From CAVZRC01 sp052148775 (GTDB taxonomy: Bacteria > Planctomycetota > Planctomycetia > Isosphaerales > Isosphaeraceae), in assembly GCA_052148775.1 (NCBI GenBank), contig JBKQHM010000056.1, positions 1 through 64,000 on the forward strand: 64,000 nt of DNA, read 5' to 3'. Each line of letters opens with the position of its first letter. Position 1 is the first letter of the stretch. The position numbers and the translations under genes are program-made. The notes under the pieces are model-generated. The model ran no database searches and was not told the origin of the DNA. It worked only from the letters and a program-made list of their open reading frames with translations. Below are positions 7,938 to 17,102 of the stretch, piece by piece.

Positions 7938-8555
7938 TCAGAATGCCACCCGAGGCGCCTCGCGTTCCTTGGGCGATTCGGTCTCGAAGAGCTGGGCCGG
8001 GGCGAATCCCGCCATCCCCGCCACCAGGTTATTCGGGAACTTCTCGATCCCGGTGTTATACGAGGTGACCGCGTCGTTGAACGCCTGGCGGGCGAACGCG
8101 ACCTTGTTCTCGGTCGAGGTCAGCTCTTCCTGGAGGGCCAGCATATTCTGATTGGCCTTGAGGTCGGGATAGGCTTCGGCCAGCGCGAACAGCCGGCCGA
8201 GGGCACCCGAGAGCTGCGATTCCGCCAGGTTGAGCCCGCCCATCGCCGCCGCGTCGCCCGGCGAGATGGCCGCGCGCTGGCTGGCGGTCACGGCGGAATT
8301 CCGCGCGTTGATCACCGCCTCGAGCGTCTCGCGCTCGTGCCTCATGTACCCCTTGGCCGTCTCGACCAGGTTGGGGATGAGGTCGTAACGCCGCTTGAGC
8401 TGCACGTCGATCTGGCTGAAGGCGTTCTTGTATCGGTTGCGCAGCGTGACCAGGGTGTTATAGACCCCGATGACGAAGAACAGGAACAGCACGACCACGA
8501 CGCATACGACGATCAGGATCGTGGCCAGCTCGCTGAGGGCGAATAGCACGGGCAT
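7938..8555 (-). CDS. lemA: LemA family protein
   Basis: The 205-residue protein begins MPVLFALSELATILIVVCVV, one N-terminal membrane anchor. LemA signatures follow: GVYNTLVTLRNRYKNAFSQI, DVQLKRRYDLIPNLVE, GYMRHERETLEAVINAR, and the C-terminal YNTGIEKFPNNLVAGMAGF. LemA proteins are coiled helical proteins on the cell or envelope surface. Their biochemical role is not settled, but they commonly sit beside M48 proteases, as here. The frame is open upstream to 8939, but that part is not conserved, and GGAG lies 12 bases before the ATG at 8555. Confidence 0.9.
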   Translation of the reverse strand: MPVLFALSELATILIVVCVVVVLFLFFVIGVYNTLVTLRNRYKNAFSQIDVQLKRRYDLIPNLVETAKGYMRHERETLEAVINARNSAVTASQRAAISPGDAAAMGGLNLAESQLSGALGRLFALAEAYPDLKANQNMLALQEELTSTENKVAFARQAFNDAVTSYNTGIEKFPNNLVAGMAGFAPAQLFETESPKEREAPRVAF

Positions 8556-8932
8556 GAGGATCCAGCTCTCCGATGGAGGTTCGGCGGGAGATTCCGCTCG
8601 CGCACATCGCGAAGGGAACGTCCTGCGAGGAGTTCGCACCACGGGGCCCGATATTGGGACGACTCGGTCCGGTCCGCATCCGGACCGGCCGGCCATGCCG
8701 CGAGGCGATCTGCGACGGACCCATTGTGACGTTCCGACGGCACGAATTCGAGACCCTGCGCGGATTGACGCGACGGATCGCACGGACCTCGGCTCGATCG
8801 CGACTCCCGGCGATCCGGCCATGACGACGAAGCCCTCGGAAACCCGAGCGCCCACCTTCAGGACGGCCCTTGTCCCTTCGATGGGACCTGTTAGCATAAT
8901 GTTATCAGGCAGCCCCTGACTGGAGACCAGAC
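8556..8932. other. Divergent intergenic region between lemA-like gene and FitAB-like pair
   Basis: These 377 bases separate two divergently transcribed units and presumably hold both promoters. An AT-rich patch GTTAGCATAATGTTATC at 8889-8905 is the only clear departure from GC-rich sequence and could contain the -10 region or an operator for the antitoxin gene 30 bases downstream. No gene was seen. Confidence 0.35.
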
Positions 8933-9166
8933 ATGGCAACGGCGTTGGTGCGCGATCTGGACGACGAGGTGTACGAGCGGCTCAAGGCCCGTGCCGCGGG
9001 CAACCACCGCTCGCTGGAGGCCGAGCTCCGGGAGATCCTGGTGCTGGCTTCGAAGCAGGTCGATATGGCCGAGGCCCGAGCGGCGGCCGAGGCGATGCGA
9101 CATCGGCTGGAGGGCCGCCCGCACGGCGACAGCGGTGAGATGCTCGCCGAGGAACGACTGCGGTGA
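8933..9166 (+). CDS. FitA-like ribbon-helix-helix antitoxin
   Basis: The 77-residue protein starts MATALVRDLDDEVYERLKAR then AAGNHRSLEAELREIL, the Arc/FitA-type ribbon-helix-helix (short beta strand then two helices). A toxin-binding tail AMRHRLEGRPHGDSGEML follows. GGAG lies 8 bases before the ATG. Its stop overlaps the GTG start of the downstream PIN gene, the standard antitoxin-first layout. It should bind operator DNA with its toxin to repress the pair. The family call is firm. Confidence 0.88.
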   Translation: MATALVRDLDDEVYERLKARAAGNHRSLEAELREILVLASKQVDMAEARAAAEAMRHRLEGRPHGDSGEMLAEERLR

Positions 9167-9651
9167 GGGCCATACCCCTTTCGGCTCACCGGGATCAGTC
9201 GGAGGAATCGACTCCTCCGCCTGTCTGTCGGATTCTCATACCCGACGCCGGAGTGGGGGTGAAGTGGTACGTGCCGGAGTCCCACTCGATCGAGGCGGCG
9301 CGCCTGCTCGACCCTCGGTTTGAGTTGCATGTCCCATCGTATTTCTTCACGGAGTCGGCCAGCATCTTGCAGCGCAAGGTTGCCGTCGATCGCACCCTAT
9401 CGGAGGCCGAGGGCCTGGACGCCTTCCGGCTACTCCGGACGGTCCCCATGACCATCCACGCGACCGAGGAGCTACGGGAGGACGCGTTCCGGCATGGTGT
9501 CCGCTACCGGCGTCCGGTCTACGACAGCCTCTACCTGGTGCTGGCCGCGGCGCTGGGAGGACAGATGGTGACCGCCGACCGCCGCCTCTATAATGGGGTC
9601 CGCGGCGGTCCGCTCGACCACCTCGTGCTCTGGCTGACCGACCCGCTTTAG
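9163..9651 (+). CDS. PIN-domain toxin (FitB/VapC-like)
   Basis: The protein of up to 162 residues is a PIN domain: PDAGVGVKWYVPE carries the first Asp, VPSYFFTESASILQRK the Glu, and RRPVYDSLYLVLAAALGGQM with VTADRRLYN the C-terminal Asp residues. The GTG at 9163 overlaps the antitoxin stop (GTGA), indicating coupling. The first 20 residues (before CRILIPDAG) are not typical of the family and may be a spacer. It is predicted to be a Mg-dependent RNase neutralised by the upstream antitoxin. Confidence 0.87.
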   Translation: MRAIPLSAHRDQSEESTPPPVCRILIPDAGVGVKWYVPESHSIEAARLLDPRFELHVPSYFFTESASILQRKVAVDRTLSEAEGLDAFRLLRTVPMTIHATEELREDAFRHGVRYRRPVYDSLYLVLAAALGGQMVTADRRLYNGVRGGPLDHLVLWLTDPL

Positions 9652-9714
9652 GTGGATAATCAGAAGCCCGGAAGCGACGGCAACGATCGCATGGCGCGGA
9701 TGAAGGAGGATCGT

Positions 9715-11988
9715 GTGGCTCAATCCCAATCCAGCAAGCGTGATTCGGGCAAGGGGAGGCCCTCGTCGAATTCGAAAGCCGGGTGGACCGCGCTGACATG
9801 GGACGACCTGGATCGCTGGGCCGGGAGCCGGAGCGTCGCGCGCGGGCGGACGTATCAGCGAGGCGGTCGCGTGAAGGACCTGTCGATTTCGAGCGACGGC
9901 GCCCTCCTGGCCACGGTCGTGGGGGGCGAGCGCTACGCGACGACGGTCACCTTGACCCCGGGCCGAAAGCGGCCGTCCCTCGAATCGGTCTGTACTTGTC
10001 CCGTGGGCGCCAGCGGTTGCAAACACGCCGTGGCCGTCGTGGCCGAGTATCTCCAGGCCCTCGCCGACGGCCGCGCCATCCCGGTCGCCGATGAGGATGA
10101 TCCGCGCTGGGCCGAGCTGGAGAGCGAGCGTGCCGATCGCGATGACGATTGGGAAGAGGATGAAGAGGATGAAGCCTCGTGGGAGGACGAGGACGAGGAC
10201 GAGGACGAAGCTGAGGAACCGGTCCCCAAGGTCCGCAGCCCCAGGAAGCCGGCGCGACGGCAGGCCGGCGCCGTCAACTGGGATGAAAAGATCGAACAGC
10301 ATCTCCGCGCCAAGTCGCAGGGCGAGCTGGCCGACCTCGTCTGGTCGCTGGTCCAACGCTTTCCCGAGATCTACCAGGAGTTCCGCGAGCGGATCGCACT
10401 CCAGGAAGGGGACGTCGGGCGACTCGTCGCGGAGGCCCGCCGCGAGATCCGGAATGTGACGTCCGAGACCGCCTGGCAGGACGAATGGACCGGTGAAGGG
10501 TATATCCCGGACTACAGCAAGATCCGGCATCGCTTCGAGCGGCTCCTGGAACTCGGCCATGCCGACGACGTCGTGTCCCTGGGTCGGGAATTCATCACTC
10601 AGGGCTTGCGCCAGCTCGGTGAAGCCCAAGACGAGGGCGACACGGCGACGTCGTTCGCGGAGTGTCTCCCGGTCATCTTCCAGGCCGTGACGCGTTCCAG
10701 CCTGTCCGGTCCGGAACGGCTGTTGTTCGCGATCGACGCCGAGCTGGCCGACGATTACGACGCGATCGGCGACGCGACGGAAATGCTCCTCGATGCCCCC
10801 GCCCAGCCCCAGGACTGGTCGGTGGTGGCCGACACCCTGGCCCGGCGATTGAAGTCCTCCCCCGCCCGGGAGGAGCGGGGGGCAACGGACAGCTTCTCAC
10901 GCGACTATAAGCGCGACCGGATCACGGACTGGATTGCCACGGCGCTGGAACATGCCGGCCGCGACGAGGAGCTGCGGGCCCTCTACGAGTCCGAGGCCCG
11001 GGCCACTGGGAGCTACGAACGACTCGTCCGGTTCCTGCTGGAGCAGAAGCACTTCGAGGACGCCGAGCGATGGGCGCGCGTGGGGATCGACGCGACCAGT
11101 GACAAGCTCCCCGGGATCGCGAAAAACCTGGCCGCGCGTCTCTGCGAGCTGGCCCAGAAGCGGAAGCAGTGGGACGTGGTCGCCGCGCACGCCGCACTTA
11201 AGTTCTTCTCCGAATACCCCAGCGCCTCGACGTTCGACGAGCTGGTGAAGGCGGCCCGGAAGGCGGGGGTCGAGGAGCCCGTGCGTACCGCGGCCCTCCA
11301 CTTCCTCGAAACGGGGGCCCTGCCGTACCAGGTGATCGTCACGCTCCCCACGCCCGCGACGGCCAAGGACAAGAGCACCCGAGCCCAGCCCAAGAAACGC
11401 GGGGCCGCGATCCAGCCCAAGACCAAGCCCGCGGCAACCTCCGTGGAACCGACGCCGGCAGCCCCGGTTCGCGTGAGGATCGAGCCTCGTTGGCCGCTCC
11501 CTGTTCCCGACTACCTCATCCCGTTCCTGGATCGGCCGGGGCGCTATAACACGGCGCCGCGGCCGCACCTGGATGTCCTGCTGGAGATGGCGATCGCCGC
11601 CAAGCGTCCGGACGAGGTGCTCCGCTGGTTCGACAAGATGCAGTCCGCCCCCCGCGGTCCCGGTTACTACCAGGGCCCATACGGCTACGGTTACAGCAAC
11701 CGCGTCGCGGAGGCGGTGTCCGCCGCATACCCGGAACGCGCAATCGCGATCTACACGGCCGCGTTGAACGCCCAGCTCCCCCATGCCCAACCATCATCGT
11801 ACGAGTCCGCTACGTCCTACTTGAGGAAGCTGCGTCCGCTCTACGAGTCCCTCAAGCGGGCGAGCGAATGGACCGCACTGGTGGCCTCGATCCGCGAGAA
11901 ATATCGCAATCGTCCGCGTTTCATGGATCTCCTCGATGGCCTCGAAGGCCGCTCCATCGTGCAATCGGCGCGGACGCGGCGGAAGTGA
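9715..11988 (+). CDS. SWIM zinc-finger domain protein
   Basis: The 757-residue protein has an N-terminal SWIM zinc finger (CTCPVGASGCKHAVAVVAEY: CxCx6CxH), preceded by a conserved WDDLDRWAGSRSVARGRTY segment. An acidic low-complexity stretch (Asp/Glu-rich, roughly residues 150-190) follows, then a helical repeat region to the end. SWIM fingers bind nucleic acid or protein; bacterial examples are often near helicases, but none is adjacent here. The frame is open from 9652, just after the upstream toxin stop. I prefer the GTG at 9715 because AAGGAGG lies 5 bases upstream. A disordered KPAATSVEPTPAAP-type linker occurs before the last 170 residues. Function is unknown. Confidence 0.85.
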   Translation: MAQSQSSKRDSGKGRPSSNSKAGWTALTWDDLDRWAGSRSVARGRTYQRGGRVKDLSISSDGALLATVVGGERYATTVTLTPGRKRPSLESVCTCPVGASGCKHAVAVVAEYLQALADGRAIPVADEDDPRWAELESERADRDDDWEEDEEDEASWEDEDEDEDEAEEPVPKVRSPRKPARRQAGAVNWDEKIEQHLRAKSQGELADLVWSLVQRFPEIYQEFRERIALQEGDVGRLVAEARREIRNVTSETAWQDEWTGEGYIPDYSKIRHRFERLLELGHADDVVSLGREFITQGLRQLGEAQDEGDTATSFAECLPVIFQAVTRSSLSGPERLLFAIDAELADDYDAIGDATEMLLDAPAQPQDWSVVADTLARRLKSSPAREERGATDSFSRDYKRDRITDWIATALEHAGRDEELRALYESEARATGSYERLVRFLLEQKHFEDAERWARVGIDATSDKLPGIAKNLAARLCELAQKRKQWDVVAAHAALKFFSEYPSASTFDELVKAARKAGVEEPVRTAALHFLETGALPYQVIVTLPTPATAKDKSTRAQPKKRGAAIQPKTKPAATSVEPTPAAPVRVRIEPRWPLPVPDYLIPFLDRPGRYNTAPRPHLDVLLEMAIAAKRPDEVLRWFDKMQSAPRGPGYYQGPYGYGYSNRVAEAVSAAYPERAIAIYTAALNAQLPHAQPSSYESATSYLRKLRPLYESLKRASEWTALVASIREKYRNRPRFMDLLDGLEGRSIVQSARTRRK

Positions 11989-12163
11989 TCCGGCCCCCGA
12001 AGCTTGCCCCGGGGGATTCAAGAACGATGCCCCGGAGGCGACCGATCGGAAAGTGTGGGGGCCTTCGAATGGTACATCATGACGCCGGGTTGCGAGTTCC
12101 GTTATCATCGAACTCGAGCATCGCGGTGCTTCGAAGAGTAGAATCCTGGTGGGAGGACTCACG

Positions 12164-12436
12164 ATGGCCGAGAAGGCCCGAATTCGTCCGGATCAGAGGT
12201 CGGGATCCATGTCCTTGAAACGGGAACAATCGCTCTATGAGGCAAGCCTATCCCGGTGGCTCTCGGATCATGAAGGGGAATACGTCCTGATCAAGGGCGA
12301 CGAGGTTCATGGATTTTACGATTCCCGCGACGATGCCCTCACGGCCGGTTACACGCGGTTCGGGATCGGGCCGCTTTTCGTGAAGCAGGTCTCTCTTTCC
12401 GAGCCGGTCTATCACATCCCCAACGCGCTCATCTGA
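12164..12436 (+). CDS. Small conserved protein preceding an aspartyl-protease gene
   Basis: The 90-residue protein contains LYEASLSRWLSDHEGEYVLI then KGDEVHGFYDSRDDALTAGY, a pattern (hold/keep strand KGDEVxGxYDSxxEA) resembling small DUF5678-like proteins. Such proteins are commonly followed by a retropepsin-like aspartyl protease gene, as here. GGGAGG lies 8 bases upstream of the ATG at 12164. The stop overlaps the next start (TGATG), so the two were co-translated. The role is unknown. The downstream partner is frameshifted. Confidence 0.7.
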   Translation: MAEKARIRPDQRSGSMSLKREQSLYEASLSRWLSDHEGEYVLIKGDEVHGFYDSRDDALTAGYTRFGIGPLFVKQVSLSEPVYHIPNALI

Positions 12437-12877
12437 TGCCCTTGATCCGCGTCCCTATCGGTGCCGACGGGCCCGTGATCGACCTCGGGATTTGGATGGC
12501 TCGCGCGATGGCCCATGCGTCGATCGCGCGAGGATTGGTGGTCCCTCCTCCCCAGGCCATCCGCGCACTGATCGATACCGGACCGGACCGCGATCCACCC
12601 CAAAGCCTTGGCCCTGATCGCCTCGTCTCCCTCGGGGACGATCCGAGTCCGCCGGCCTGGTCCCACCGCCACCACGCGATGGGTTGACCTCCACGATGTG
12701 CGTCTCGCGTTCGGTGGGGCCTTGGTCTCGCAGACGCGAGGCCCCTGGATCGAGCTCGAAACGGCCGCTGTCGCCCCCGCCGACCCCGCCGTCTTGGCCC
12801 TGATCGGCCGCGACATGTTGTCGCATTGCCAGTTCGTATACGATGGACCGAAAGGCGAGTTGCTCCTCGTCTGTTGA
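12436..12877 (+). pseudogene. Frameshifted retropepsin-like aspartyl protease
   Basis: The first frame starts MPLIRVPIGADGPVIDLGIW and reaches the catalytic motif ALIDTG. Right after it the family sequence (DRTAIHPKALALIAS) continues in another frame and ends IGRDMLSHCQFVYDGPKGEL-LLVC. The junction lies at about 12578-12582, next to the D-T-G triplet. The interval is 442 bases, so the net shift is +1 modulo 3, consistent with loss of 5 bases (two glycine/alanine codons' worth). A normal member would be about 148 residues. It could be a true mutation or an assembly error. The upstream gene overlaps its start. Confidence 0.7.
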
Positions 12878-12944
12878 CTCGAGCGGCCCCGATTCCCGGA
12901 CGCGATCGTGCGACTCCTACGAAGCTGGATCAGGAGAGGAGCTC

Positions 12945-13361
12945 ATGAGCGAAGGTAAACTCTCGTCGAGGGGCGCACGCATCGTGAAGTCCCTCGGCCA
13001 GCTTGCCGACGACATTGCCGCGGGCACTCCGATTGAGACCAAGTACACGGTGCGTCAGGTGAGGGTCATCCCAAAGCCTTCCCTCTATCCCCCGGAGCGA
13101 GTGCGTGCCGTGCGGGAGCTCATCGGGGCCAGCCAGGAGGTTTTCGCCCAGTTGTTAGCAGTGAGCCCCATGACAATCCGATCATGGGAACAGGGTTTAC
13201 GCCAGCCCTCCCCGATTGCGCGTCGATTCCTCGACGAAATCGAAATGGCACCGGGGCACTTCCGGGGACGCATTCTCACCGCCGCGATTGATGCGGGGCC
13301 GTCAAACCGGACGCGACAAGCCGGCGAGCATCCGAAAAACCACTCGCGCCAAGATCGATGA
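12945..13361 (+). CDS. XRE-family antitoxin-like regulator (HigA/MqsA type)
   Basis: The 138-residue protein carries a helix-turn-helix late in its sequence: VRAVRELIGASQEVFAQLLA, VSPMTIRSWEQGLRQPSPIA, RRFLDEIEMAPGHF. The N-terminal part (IVKSLGQLADDIAAG, YTVRQVRVIP) is typical of antitoxins whose toxin gene sits directly upstream. No toxin precedes it here, so it is an orphan. The ATG at 12945 has AGGAG-rich sequence a few bases upstream, whereas the open frame to 12843 is unconserved. It probably acts as a transcription repressor. Confidence 0.8.
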   Translation: MSEGKLSSRGARIVKSLGQLADDIAAGTPIETKYTVRQVRVIPKPSLYPPERVRAVRELIGASQEVFAQLLAVSPMTIRSWEQGLRQPSPIARRFLDEIEMAPGHFRGRILTAAIDAGPSNRTRQAGEHPKNHSRQDR

Positions 13362-13688
13362 AGGCTTGGGGACGGGGTCCGACAATCATCGGAACAGAAA
13401 GTCGGGTTAAGCCTGCGGACCCGGCGTTCCGGTGTCAGACGGACAAAGACCAATGAGCTTCGGAGCCAGTCCGCTCGCGAGTGCGCTTTCTGCGCAAAAA
13501 AGCGCACCGATCCGCAGTGGGAGCAAGGGGGCGGACGGATGCGCAGGAGGCCCGATCGGGACGCGGATGCATCAGACGAGCGGCCATGCGATAATCGTAC
13601 CGATCCGGATCGTGGCCCGTGGGGGAGGACGCCGAGGACGGTGTCCTGGCGCCCGCGAGTCCCGCCGGGCCTTCGAGAGACCCATCCC
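13362..13688. other. Intergenic, nothing recognised
   Basis: These 327 GC-rich bases lie between the orphan antitoxin and the kinase-TPR receptor. No gene, repeat or convincing promoter was seen. The kinase frame stays open back to 13539, but that part lacks conservation with the second kinase-TPR protein of this window. Confidence 0.3.
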
Positions 13689-16600
13689 ATGTCCCCCGTG
13701 GATACCGAACCCAACCTCCTCTTCGGTCTGCTGGCCCTGCAGGTCGGTCTGATCGACCAGGGGGCGCTGTTTGCGGCCTTCGCCGCCTGGACTCGCGACA
13801 AGGGCCGGTCGCTGGCCGACCACCTCATCGACCTCGGCCACCTCGATGCCCCTCGTCGCGCCGCCGTCGATGCCATCGCCGGCCTGCATGTCCAGGCCCT
13901 CGGTGGCGACCCCTGTAAGAGCCTCGCCGTCCTGGCCGTCGGGCGCTCGACTCGCGGGAGTCTCGCGCGCGTCGGCGGGCCCGAGGTCGAGGCGACCCTC
14001 GGGCACGTCGGCACGGCACCAGGCTCGACCCACGACGACGATGACCCCGACCGCACCGGCAGCTATGCCGTAGGCTCGGCCACCTCCGACGGCCAGCGGT
14101 TCCGCGTGCTCCGGCCGCACGCCCGCGGCGGGCTGGGGGCTGTCTACGTCGCCCTGGATGCCGAGCTGAACCGCGAGGTCGCCCTCAAGCAGATCCTCGA
14201 CCGCCACGCCGACGATCCGACCAGCCGCGCGCGCTTCCTGCTGGAAGCGGAGGTGACCGGTGGGTTGGAGCACCCCGGGATCGTGCCGGTTTACGGGCTG
14301 GGGACCTACGGCGACGGCCGGCCCTATTACGCCATGCGGTACATCCGCGGCGATTCGCTCAAGGAGGCCGTCGACCAGTTCCAAGCCGATGCGACTTTGA
14401 AAAAGGAACCCGGTCGCCGCTCTCTGGAGCTGCATAAGCTTTTGCGCAGGTTCACAGACGTCTGCAACGCCATCGAGTATGCGCACAGCCGTGGTGTCCT
14501 GCACCGCGACATCAAGCCGGGCAACATCATCGTGGGCAAGCACGGTGAGACGCTGGTCGTCGACTGGGGACTGGCCAAGCCCCTGGGCCAGGTCGAACCG
14601 GGGTCCGCATCGGATGAGCGGACGCTGGTGCCGAGCTCGGCCAGTGGCAGTGCCCAGACGTTGCCGGGCAGCGCTCTGGGGACGCCTGCCTACATGAGCC
14701 CCGAGCAGGCCGAGGGCGACCTGGAGCACCTGGGCCCACGATCGGACGTCTACAGCCTGGGCGCGACGCTTTACTGCCTGCTCACCGCTAAGCCGCCATT
14801 CGAGGGAGATGTCGCTGACGTGATCCGCAGCGTGCAGAAAGGCGGATTCCGGCCGCCGCGTGCGTTCGATCCGTCGATGGACCGGGCGCTGGAGGCGGTC
14901 TGTCTCAAGGCGATGGCTCTCAAACCGGATGATCGCTATGTCTCGCCCAAGGCGCTGGCCGAAGACGTGGAGCGGTGGATGGCCGACGAGCCGGTGACCG
15001 CCTGGCGCGAGCCCTGGGCGCGGCGGGCGCGGCGATGGGCCCGGCGCAACCGGACGGCGGTGACGGCCGCAGGCGCAGCGGTGCTAGTGGCGCTGGTCGG
15101 GACGGCGGCCGTGCTGGCGGTCCAAACCCGGGCGAATGCTGACCTGAAAACAGCCAACACCGAGCTGGCGGCCTCCAACCAGCGGGAGCGCGCACGCTTT
15201 ATTCTGGCCCAGGAGGCGATCCGGATGTTCCACACAGGAGTCAGCGAGGACCTGCTGCTCAAACAAAAGGAGTTCGGCGCGCTGCGCACCAAGCTGCTGC
15301 GCGGGGCACAGGCGTTCTACCGCAAGCTGGAGGGGCTCCTGGGGGGGCAGGCGGACCGGGACTCGCGGCTGGGGCTGGGGCGCACTTACTATGAGGTGGG
15401 CGAGCTCACGAGGCAGCTCGACTCGATGACCGATGCGCTGGCGATGCACGAGCGCGCGCTGGCCCTGTTCGAGGACCTGGCGAGCAAGACCCCGACCGAC
15501 GCGGAGCTGCGCCGCGAGGTCGAACGGAGCTGCGTCGCCGTCGCCTTGCTGCTCTTGGCCGTCGGGCACAACACCCAGGCATTGGCGCCCGCCGAGCGGG
15601 CTTGCTCAATTGCCCAAGATCTCGCCGCGGCCGACCCCGCCGATATCCGACGCCAGGTCGAGCTGGCGCAGGCTGAACGCCGTCGTGCAGAGGTTCTCTG
15701 GGCAGACACGCATCCTGCCGAGGCGCTGGAGGGGCTCGAGCGGGCGCGGAGGCTCCAGGAGGAACTGGTCAGGACCGATCCGTTGGACGAGCACTTCCGA
15801 TACGAGCTTGCCCAGACGTGCGACACCTTGGGGTTGCGCCTGGACGAATCGGGCAGGCAGAGTGAGGCCCTGGCGGCCTTTGACCGGGCGCGCGAACTAG
15901 GCGAGGCGCTCTTCCGCGCCAACCTTACCGATGCACAGATCGCCCATGAGCTGGTCCGAACCCTCGGCAACATGGCGCTTGCCCTGGATGGCGCCGGTCG
16001 TCGGAACGAGGCGCTCGCGGCGTATAGCCGGGCGCGGGAGGTGCTCGTAGCGATGGAGGACTCCAACCCGACTCTTCTGGCCATCACCCGCGATCGCGCC
16101 TGGATCGACACGGTGACCGCGGACGTACTGATCCGCGCGGCACGGGATGCTGAGGCACTTCCACTGCTCGAGGCAGCACGGAAGGCTCGCGAGACACTGG
16201 TGAAGATCGACCGGACCGTCGTCCGAGACCAGACGCAGCTCATCCGGATCAACTCCTGGATCGCAGGGATCCACGCGCGGGCCTCCCGGGCGTCCGAGGC
16301 ACTGGAATCGTACAAGCGGGCGGTGGCAGTCGCATCGGAGGCGGCCGACACTCACCCCGGTGACCTGAGCTTCCAGTTGCAGCTCGCCGTCGCCCACTTC
16401 GCCGTCGCCGATTTCTACTCTGCGACGGGAGAGCCTTCGGAGGCTCTGGCGTGGTCGGCAAAGGCACTGGCGATCGGACGCAAGACACTCGAGGCCGAAC
16501 CTTCCGGGCAAGAGTACCGGAACTTCCTGGCCGACGGCCTCAGGCGCCGCGGGGTTGTGCTCCGGAGGTGCGGCCGGCCCGCCGAGGCGGTGGTGGCCTT

Positions 16601-16910
16601 CCGCGAGGCCATCGCCATCCTCGAGGGGTTGACCAACCCGACAACCGTCGATGTCTACGCCATCGCCTGCAATCAGTCGCTGCTTGCCGGCGCTGCCCCG
16701 GAGCCCGGATCCGGGTTGACATCCGCCGAGGGTCGGGCCGAGGCGGCCAAGGCGATGGAGAGCCTGCGCCGGGCCGTCGCCGGCGGCTGGAGCCGACCGG
16801 ACCAGATGCGAGTTGACCCGGACCTCGACCCGCTGCGTGCCCGCCCCGACTTCCAGATGCTCGTGCTGGACCTGGCCATGCCCGACGAGCCGTTCGCCCG
16901 CCTTGACTGA
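13689..16910 (+). CDS. Receptor-type Ser/Thr protein kinase with periplasmic-side TPR repeats (copy 1)
   Basis: The protein is about 1,073 residues. Residues 1-100 form a conserved leader domain (LLALQVGLIDQGALFAAFAA, GHLDAPRRAAVDAI). The kinase domain spans about 138-440: glycine loop HARGGLGAVY, Lys in VALKQIL, catalytic loop HRDIKPGNI, DWG instead of DFG (VVDWGLAK) and the GTPAYMSPEQ activation segment. One membrane helix (about 458-480) follows, then a coiled linker and about a dozen degenerate TPRs to residue 1060. The ATG at 13689 matches the start of the paralogue at 48255. Kinases of this design are abundant in planctomycetes; the substrates are unknown. Confidence 0.93.
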   Translation: MSPVDTEPNLLFGLLALQVGLIDQGALFAAFAAWTRDKGRSLADHLIDLGHLDAPRRAAVDAIAGLHVQALGGDPCKSLAVLAVGRSTRGSLARVGGPEVEATLGHVGTAPGSTHDDDDPDRTGSYAVGSATSDGQRFRVLRPHARGGLGAVYVALDAELNREVALKQILDRHADDPTSRARFLLEAEVTGGLEHPGIVPVYGLGTYGDGRPYYAMRYIRGDSLKEAVDQFQADATLKKEPGRRSLELHKLLRRFTDVCNAIEYAHSRGVLHRDIKPGNIIVGKHGETLVVDWGLAKPLGQVEPGSASDERTLVPSSASGSAQTLPGSALGTPAYMSPEQAEGDLEHLGPRSDVYSLGATLYCLLTAKPPFEGDVADVIRSVQKGGFRPPRAFDPSMDRALEAVCLKAMALKPDDRYVSPKALAEDVERWMADEPVTAWREPWARRARRWARRNRTAVTAAGAAVLVALVGTAAVLAVQTRANADLKTANTELAASNQRERARFILAQEAIRMFHTGVSEDLLLKQKEFGALRTKLLRGAQAFYRKLEGLLGGQADRDSRLGLGRTYYEVGELTRQLDSMTDALAMHERALALFEDLASKTPTDAELRREVERSCVAVALLLLAVGHNTQALAPAERACSIAQDLAAADPADIRRQVELAQAERRRAEVLWADTHPAEALEGLERARRLQEELVRTDPLDEHFRYELAQTCDTLGLRLDESGRQSEALAAFDRARELGEALFRANLTDAQIAHELVRTLGNMALALDGAGRRNEALAAYSRAREVLVAMEDSNPTLLAITRDRAWIDTVTADVLIRAARDAEALPLLEAARKARETLVKIDRTVVRDQTQLIRINSWIAGIHARASRASEALESYKRAVAVASEAADTHPGDLSFQLQLAVAHFAVADFYSATGEPSEALAWSAKALAIGRKTLEAEPSGQEYRNFLADGLRRRGVVLRRCGRPAEAVVAFREAIAILEGLTNPTTVDVYAIACNQSLLAGAAPEPGSGLTSAEGRAEAAKAMESLRRAVAGGWSRPDQMRVDPDLDPLRARPDFQMLVLDLAMPDEPFARLD

Positions 16911-17102
16911 GTCGGGTACGCTTTCCGCTAAGGATCACGCACTCCGGTTCCCCGCCACCGAAACGGACCCGAGCGTCAATCCCCCTGATTTTCCTGGGCG
17001 GAGGCTACTTTCGCGCCAGATGCCGTGCGGGTAGCCTGGCAGTTGGAAAGCGCAGCGACTGCGTGTTCCGACCCCAAATACGCACGAATTCGGGGATGGT
17101 AG

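Noticed and set aside
17030..17100. tRNA-like stretch (AGCCTGGCAGTTGGAAAGCGC) upstream of the small integrase
   Set aside because: No acceptor stem or anticodon loop folds; likely chance, though it could be worth checking as an attachment site.
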